Assembly: GCA_008933995.1 (NCBI GenBank)
Contig: WARS01000046.1
Coordinates: 2,356,001-2,420,000 of the forward strand
Direction: 5' to 3'
DNA: 64,000 bases
DNA from: Datnioides undecimradiatus
Taxonomy: Eukaryota > Chordata > Actinopteri > Lobotiformes > Datnioididae
The translations under genes were made by a program, and so were the position numbers. Shown here piece by piece: positions 57,551 through 64,000 of the stretch. The notes under the pieces are model-generated. The model was given only the letters and a program-made list of their open reading frames with translations, was not told the DNA's origin and ran no database searches. Within the stretch, counting starts at the first letter, position 1. Every line of letters starts with the position of its first letter.

Positions 57551-60500
57551 GCAGCGTTATTGCACCTTTTTTTTTTCCATCATCCTCTGGTTTCCAGTGT
57601 GACAATAGCAGCTGTTGATCTGCAGGACTGTTTACTTAACAAGCTGTTTATACAGATACCTGTTCCCATATTCGTCTGAGCTGCTGGAACGTGCCCTGCG
57701 AGGGAGCTCGGAGGTTGAAGAGCCACAGTGAGGCGGTTGTTGGATGCTGCCCTTGCAGCAGGGGCTCGCTGCCTTAAAGGACCTTCTCAGCAGTTGCTTT
57801 TTGTTGCTCTTTCTTATTTTGCATTTGCTGCCAACCTGAGACAATATTTGTACACCACTTTGACACAAAAGGCAAGATTTAACTGAATATTCATCATTTA
57901 TCCGTTTATTCAAACAACAGCTCCCATCGTCATTTAAAAAAGTGATTTATGTGAACACTGTCTGATCTGCCCGCCCTGTGGTGAAGTGGAGACGCAGACG
58001 AAGTTACCTCGTTAAGCTTATTTAAAGATTAAGTTCATGTTTGTTGGTGTCAGACATGAAGTTAGATGCTTTTTAAGAACATCCGGTTTTATCTACAGAT
58101 GTAAAAACAGCACTGAGAGTTGGAAAAGTCGTTTCCGGACACAAAGAGTGTTTTGGGGTCGTACTTTTAATTTCACATTTTCCTGCCTGTCAACCATCGG
58201 TCTGATGACAGCTGCTCCTCCTGCACCCTGGTTTCACTTCTTTGCTTCACTGTCCGTGTCTGGAACAAAGCCAGAGGCCAAAACATCCTCAGTGATGTGG
58301 TCATCGGTTTGTAAAAGCGCACCACCTGCCTCCTCCATGGCCTCCTTGTGGGGGATCGGTCGCCTATACAGATCCTCTAAGGCTACAGGAAAAAAAAGGT
58401 AGAAACAAGTGATCAAAACAATTACACCTCTGTCAGTTTAGTTTAACTTCACTCGGGATGTTTTAGGAGTAAATACTATAAGATCATTTTAAACTGACCG
58501 GATCTCCTGTAGGAGTAGAGCTCAGTTTCTGTATTTAAAGCGCAGCCAGAGTGTATTTACTCAATCTTCAATGCTGCAACGGGCCTTCAGCTGTTAGCAT
58601 AGAGCGTCAACCCTCAAAGTCTGCAGAAATTATTTTTACACACCCGTCTTTGAAGAGCCGGAGCATAAGTGCGGATTTTTGTTGTTGGGCCCTCTCTTCT
58701 CTCAGGCCTGGTAGAGTTTTGTGCTCCTTTTATATTTTGTTGTTTTTCATGTTGCAAATACCCTGACAAAATGTCCAGAGCACTTCAAAGCAGTGCTGAG
58801 ACGGGGGGGGGGGGAAGGATCTTTATGCATTAATGCACAATTTTTTTTTTTTTTCATTTCTGTTCTGTTTCTCATGTCGGCTTCAAGTCTGCAGGATGGC
58901 TTTGAAACTGAGAGGACCTTCGCGGGCAAAAGGCTTCTGTCGTGCACGCACGGGCGCAACAGTTTTACACACGTGCATAGAAAAGTGGCGGATCTACCCT
59001 CAGAGCAAAACCCTCTCCTGATGCGTTCAGATTAAAATGCAAGCAAAAAAGGATTTATCTCCTCTGGAACACCATCGCAGTTTAATTAGGGGTTATTTGT
59101 TGAAGCGGTCTGTGCATCAATACCAACAGTTCAGCGGGTGAGTTAAAGTCAGTATTTAGAATAAATTTAATAACTCTATTGTTTATTGTTTACATGAAAT
59201 GCAGGCTGCAGCAGGTGATGACTTATTTTATGCCTTTGAGCTCCTGAGCCCCCTTGAGGAACCATAAAATTCCAGTCATGCCTCGTCACCGCAATCCAGT
59301 GCATATTTATTAGGCAATTTCACGTGGCAGCGATATTCACTGGTGAGCAAGAACATGAATCATAGCCGAGTCCCTCCAAAGCAACGTGCCGAACCCTGAT
59401 CGGCATCAGTATCTGAGCAGATACTGCGGATCAGGATTGTTAATGTGATCACGTAGGAAAGTCTTCGTTCATTTTCAGCGGAAAGCGGCAGAACAGACTT
59501 TCATCCCTGCAGCTCGCTTTGTTGCCCGCTGCAAAGAAAGGAGATTTTTCCGCTTACCCTGGTCAGAAATTTGTCTGGTGTGCAGTTGATTTAAAGAAAT
59601 GAGGTGACCTGTGAATGTTACAGTACGTTAGAGTAAACTCTTACTGTTGATACACTGATGTACTGTATGAAAAAAGTGTTTTCTGGCTTATAAGGTAATA
59701 CTGTGTGCACGTATAAATCTACACAAGGCTTACAGCTGTTTTCTATATTCAACTATATGAGTGAACTAGAAACATACTTGTGCGTCTGTGTGTTCATGTA
59801 CGCCTGCTCGTAGGTTTGTGCGTGCGTGTGTGTGCGCGTGTGTGTCTGTGCTGCTTGTCACTTAGTGAATGACTAAGCACATGTAATCACAGTGCAGCCG
59901 CCTGCAGATATCTGAGGAGAGCTCATCACAACAGAGCAGGTAGAGAGCAGCAGGCTAATCCAATCAAGGTGATGGGGAGCAGCTAATTGGGTGAGTTTAA
60001 ATTGCAAATTTTAAGATGACAGGATGATCGCTCTTATCACACTTTTCTGCTTTTTTTCCAGTGAGTATTTGCTCTAGTTTGATTCTGCGTTCCTGAAATA
60101 GGAAGGTGCAACCAGTCTGGCATTGTGGACTGCTTTAGCCACTGATGGTTTTAAAGTAAACCTTCTAGCTAAAGTATATAAAGGACAGGTTTATCCTTCA
60201 CGCTTATGTAGCTCTGTTTGGGTCTCCACCGACTCATGAGAGAAACATCTGGCTTTTCAGCTGCTGAGTGCTTCAGTGTGTTCACCAGGCGTTCTGTGCT
60301 GTTTGGTCCCGGCAAATATTGGTTTACACTGGTTTTTACCTGCGCATGAAAAGGAAGTTGACAAGTGTTGATACTTAACAGTTAAGTCTCAGGCCACAAA
60401 CCAAAATATAAGTTGAGAGATGCTTTGTAGGGTCCCGGAGCTTGACATCTTTCATGTTACATGCTCGGTTTTGATTGATTCAAAGCTTTCTTTATGTTTT

Positions 60501-63500
60501 CTAAGCTTCATTCAAACTGTTTAAAAGCTTAGAAAGATACAACAGTAATCTTAATTAATGAATAAACCAGTCTTTATCATTGAACAAGCACACCAAGATC
60601 ATGTTTTTGCAGCTTTCGTACATGATGCGGTGTAGAGAAAAACAATAAAGGAGGTAAAAACTGGACAATAAACGAGATAAAATGGCAACAAAGAAGCAGT
60701 AGAGTGACAAACCGTGTAAAACAGGGTCCAGTGGTTCAGTAGGAGCAAGTATCTGCATCTTGACTCTTCTTGTAGTCTTGAAAATCAACTTTGCACCCAG
60801 TTTGAATCGTTTAAAGAGGCATTTTAATTCCCACTAGCTGAATTCCCTGGCAGTATGGTAAGAGTAATAGACCAGTCAAGGATGGTCGTCTGGCCGGTAT
60901 TCACTGCAGAGTCTGGTGCTGGCAGCGAGAAAGTGGCAGCAGTCCTTCCCTGGGAGGGAGCAATCCCTGGGACTGCAGAAATAATGACATCCTGAGTCCC
61001 CACTGAGTTCCTGTATCACTCTGTTCTAATCCAAACTAATCCTCCTCAGCGTACACTTACAGCTGCACTGACTCAATGTGGTATTTCTGGTTTATTTTGA
61101 ATAAGCAAGTGGCACAATGAATGAATCCTTGAATCTCTGGCACGTTTTAACAGATCAGAAGACACAAAATGAGTGTCTTTGCATTTAATCTTTGGTAAAG
61201 TCAGGATTAAACCAATGGGAGGTGATCCGTCATTACTTGCCGGTAATTAAAGAGGTTGATTAGAGAATAAGAGACAGGCTAAAGGTTGGATTATCTTTCA
61301 TTTCTACTTGGTGGTTTGGGTGATTAATAACAAGCTGCTGTCAGTTTGAATCCAAACATCAAAGCGCCAGAGCTCAAAGAGAAACATGAACAACTTTACA
61401 ACCAGATGCACTTGAATGAGTCTGATCTCCACCAGTTTCAGAGTTCCTTGTAAGCCCATTCACTTGTTTACTCCTATCTGACAGCAAAGCGGGTCTATTG
61501 AGGCATCAGTGTATTTGTCATGCTCTGGTTGTGTCGGACAGCAGGTGTCAGAGGAACCCTCTTGGCCTTGCTTCTCTGTCAACACTTCAGCTTTCCACCG
61601 GTTCAAATGAATGTAAAGTGACTGCAACCAATCTGTAAGTGCACTGGGGAATTTGCAAGCATGCGTGGATATGCTGTGTTTTTGTGTGTGTGTGTGTTGT
61701 GGGTTTGGCATTGCATCAGTAAATTCCCTTGGCTGTTTTTTTTTAGATTGACAGAGTGATACTGCACACAGGAAGTTGATTAATATTCATACTTCTTGGC
61801 GCAGGCTCACCTGAAAATCAGTACTATGCTTAAAACAGGTACAAAGTATATGAGAGTTTACATTTTATGCCACTTTATACTTCTCTGCATTACCTCCTCC
61901 TCATTTTAACAGCTTTGGTTATTAGTGTGTGTATAAATGAAGATTTTGCTTTAATACATGGTAGCTAAGCCTGTAAAGTACAATTTAATTGTGAAAGATA
62001 AAACAAGGTTTGCCCGAAATCTTTAATTTTAACATCTTTAATTGGGCCCTTGGGTCATATTTCAGAGGTCAACAAGCTGTAAACACTTCCATCGACGGTG
62101 TTTCCTCATATGAACTTTTATTACTGGATATCAGCAAAAGCATATCTTGGAGAAAAATCCAAAATAAATAAAACGTTTCCTGGCAAAACAGGATTTTTCT
62201 GCTCTCACAGCAAATTAATCCTCTCACAGTCCCTTCAGATTTCTCTAGTTAGTCCTTTGGAGGCACCTCGACCCATACATTGCTAAAGAATTACTCTAGT
62301 GAAGTTAAACTCGGCTATAAAGCAATACTTTATATTGCACAGTCACATGTTCACACTGCTGAGCACTGCTCTGCTTCTTCCACAGAGTCGCTTGCTTTAT
62401 TTGTAGAGCCACAAAGCTTTGGCAGTGTGACAGCAAAGATCCGGATTACAGCAACACGGAAACACTTGCTCACCTGATTATTTCACAGACACACGTCGTC
62501 GAATCGTCTTTATTTTAACGCTATATTTACTCATGTTTAAACTTCTGCTTTATTGTTATCCCAAGGGAACTTTGGTCCGCAGCCAGGGATGAAGCACACA
62601 CACACACACACACACAGATCGCAGGAATGCATGATTGGCAGCTAACAGCTCTCTGTAATGAAGCCATAAAAGCAATATGAAATATACAAATATTAAAAAT
62701 GCTACAGTAAAACACCGAACTAATGAGAGTCTGTTCAACATCTACTGGACCCAGAGGTTTGCTGGAATACTTCTCTTTCATGTATGTGCACAGGAGAGGG
62801 AGCATGTTCCTGTGTGCTGATGTTTTTGTGCGTGTGTGTGTGTGTGTGTGTACTGTATGCGAGAGGTATTTATGATGCAGATGGTGACTCACAGCAAATA
62901 ATGAGCACGGGCAACAGCACTCAATAAGCGAGCAGTTTGTTGTTGTTCGGGGTTCTGTGGCACCGTAATTCTTTGTTGTTCGCACAGTGGTCTCGTCCCG
63001 AGAGCAAATTGTTTAATCCCTAATTAATCTCACAGATATTCATGGTGTAATGGGGATTAACATTTTGTTTTGTTAGGAAAACAATGACGCAGGCGTTTTC
63101 TGGGCTGTAATCAGACGTAGCGCGACCTCCTCTCGCTTGTCAAATTTTGGCAGAAATTACAAAGGACTGCACATCAAAGGACTACAACTACACAAGGAAC
63201 ATTTGAGCTCGAACATGTACACACGCACGCACTCTGCACATTCAGACACAATTGTGAAAAGCGCGGGACTGTGGGAAAGAGAATCGGCAGAGTTCTACAA
63301 AGTGGAAGTGAATATATTCAGAAAGGTGTTAATATTTGGATCGAAGGTCGAGCTCAGCAGTGAATAAATACACCTGCAGCCATTATTGTGCTAATTCACT
63401 GCAGAGCTGCCGCAGCCCGACGTGGCGACACCTGTTTTGTTCATTCGTATAGCGGCCAATCAAACAGACAGCACCAAAATAATGAGGCAGCGCAATCCAT

Positions 63501-63697
63501 TCAAAGCAAGTCTCTCTTATTGTCCTCCAGCTGGGACGGGATGGTCCTGACTACAGAGGTACCAAAATATTAAATATGTTTCAAATAAATAATGAAGGTA
63601 CGCGCTGGATCTGAACATCAATAAATCATCTCCGCATTCATTTTGAGGTAATATCATGACTATCTTCACCAGACAGTGATAAAAACCTCCTCCGACC

Positions 63698-63727
63698 TTT
63701 TTATTTATTTATTTATTTATTTATTTT
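63698..63727. repeat. (TTTA)n microsatellite
   Basis: About seven TTTA units near the end of the window. Confidence 0.9.
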
Positions 63728-64000
63728 TCCCAGTTTCAACTCTTAAGTTCAAGTTTTATTCATTTAGCAGGAACTGTCTCTCTAGCATGAAGTTGTTGTT
63801 GTCGATCACAGTTTAAAACTCGGATGTCACGACCGTTCTGGTGAGCAGAGTCTGTTCCAGTCCTGGGTCAGGTTAACGGGTCTTCTGAAGTATCTGCCCA
63901 GGCCTGACCACCAGCTGAAACCTTCAGCCCACTTGAAGCCAGAGGCCAGGATTTTAATACCAAAACGTGCTCTCGCTTCTCTCTCTCTCGAACACACACA

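Larger units (their letters stand above)
51377..64000 (+). other. rgs6: rgs6 first coding intron (continues beyond the window)
   Basis: 12.6 kb after the exon donor. I looked for the next R7-family exon (the IEDIITKMQDD-type start of the DEP domain) in frames on the plus strand and did not find it. The stretch holds (AC)n at 55465-55501, a cluster of CA/GT repeats at 56995-57549, short AC and GT runs at 62595-62616 and 62831-62850, and (TTTA)n at 63698-63727. The longest frame (minus strand, 196 codons at 53323-53913) has no recognisable domain. Large introns here are normal for RGS6. Confidence 0.75.

Noticed and set aside
51377-64000. Second coding exon of rgs6
   Set aside because: No frame with the IEDII.KMQDD or RTVKSFLSKIP motifs could be found; the exon is probably beyond the window.
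1-64000. tRNA, rRNA or snRNA genes
   Set aside because: I saw no A/B box pair, cloverleaf or known snRNA block on either strand by eye.

Overview
The window is vertebrate nuclear DNA and the evidence points to a teleost fish. Coding sequence is split into short GT-AG exons. Introns and spacers are rich in CA/GT, CT and A/T-run microsatellites, and there are decayed Tc1-like, mariner-like and non-LTR (LINE-type) fragments whose sequence resembles families common in fish. The gene order SIPA1L1-RGS6, head to tail on one strand, is the order on human 14q24.2, but the whole coding part of the first gene fits in about 28 kb, as expected for a compact ray-finned fish genome. No bacterial, plasmid or viral gene system is present.

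Region 1 (1-35,130) is sipa1l1 (SPAR, a Rap GTPase-activating protein of the postsynaptic density). I could join 22 coding exons into one open frame of about 1,856 codons. In order they give an N-terminal serine-rich region with conserved phospho-type motifs, a lineage-specific glycine tract, the RapGAP catalytic domain with its Asn thumb motif, a PDZ domain, a Ser/Pro-rich SPAR C-terminal region and a terminal coiled coil. Bases 1-3,123 are the 3' part of an upstream intron, or 5' flank. The 3' UTR runs from 31,045 to a likely cleavage site just after 35,110.

Region 2 (35,131-about 50,670) is intergenic. It holds no recognisable gene. It does hold a LINE 3'-end remnant (about 39,190-39,475), a Tc1-like transposase remnant (about 45,000-45,340), a palindromic interspersed repeat (about 47,815-48,300) and long CA/GT and CT microsatellites, including a large (AC)n...(GT)n inverted pair at 40,286-40,521.

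Region 3 (about 50,670-64,000) is the 5' end of rgs6: a possible TATA promoter, a 5' UTR with a very strong candidate splice acceptor, and the first coding exon (51,119-51,376), which encodes a polyQ/E-rich N terminus ending in the RGS6-type SPNMIVY motif. The rest of the window is its first coding intron, and I found no second coding exon.

Both genes act in G-protein signalling, on different switches. SIPA1L1 switches off Rap small GTPases at synapses, and RGS6 with Gbeta5 switches off Gi/o alpha subunits. They share a syntenic block, not a complex. I found no undescribed gene system. The most useful observations are splice-site peculiarities in sipa1l1 (NAGNAG acceptor, phase constraint at exon 18, possible GC donor), protein segments that differ from human, a G-quadruplex-type 3' UTR tract and hidden transposon remnants.
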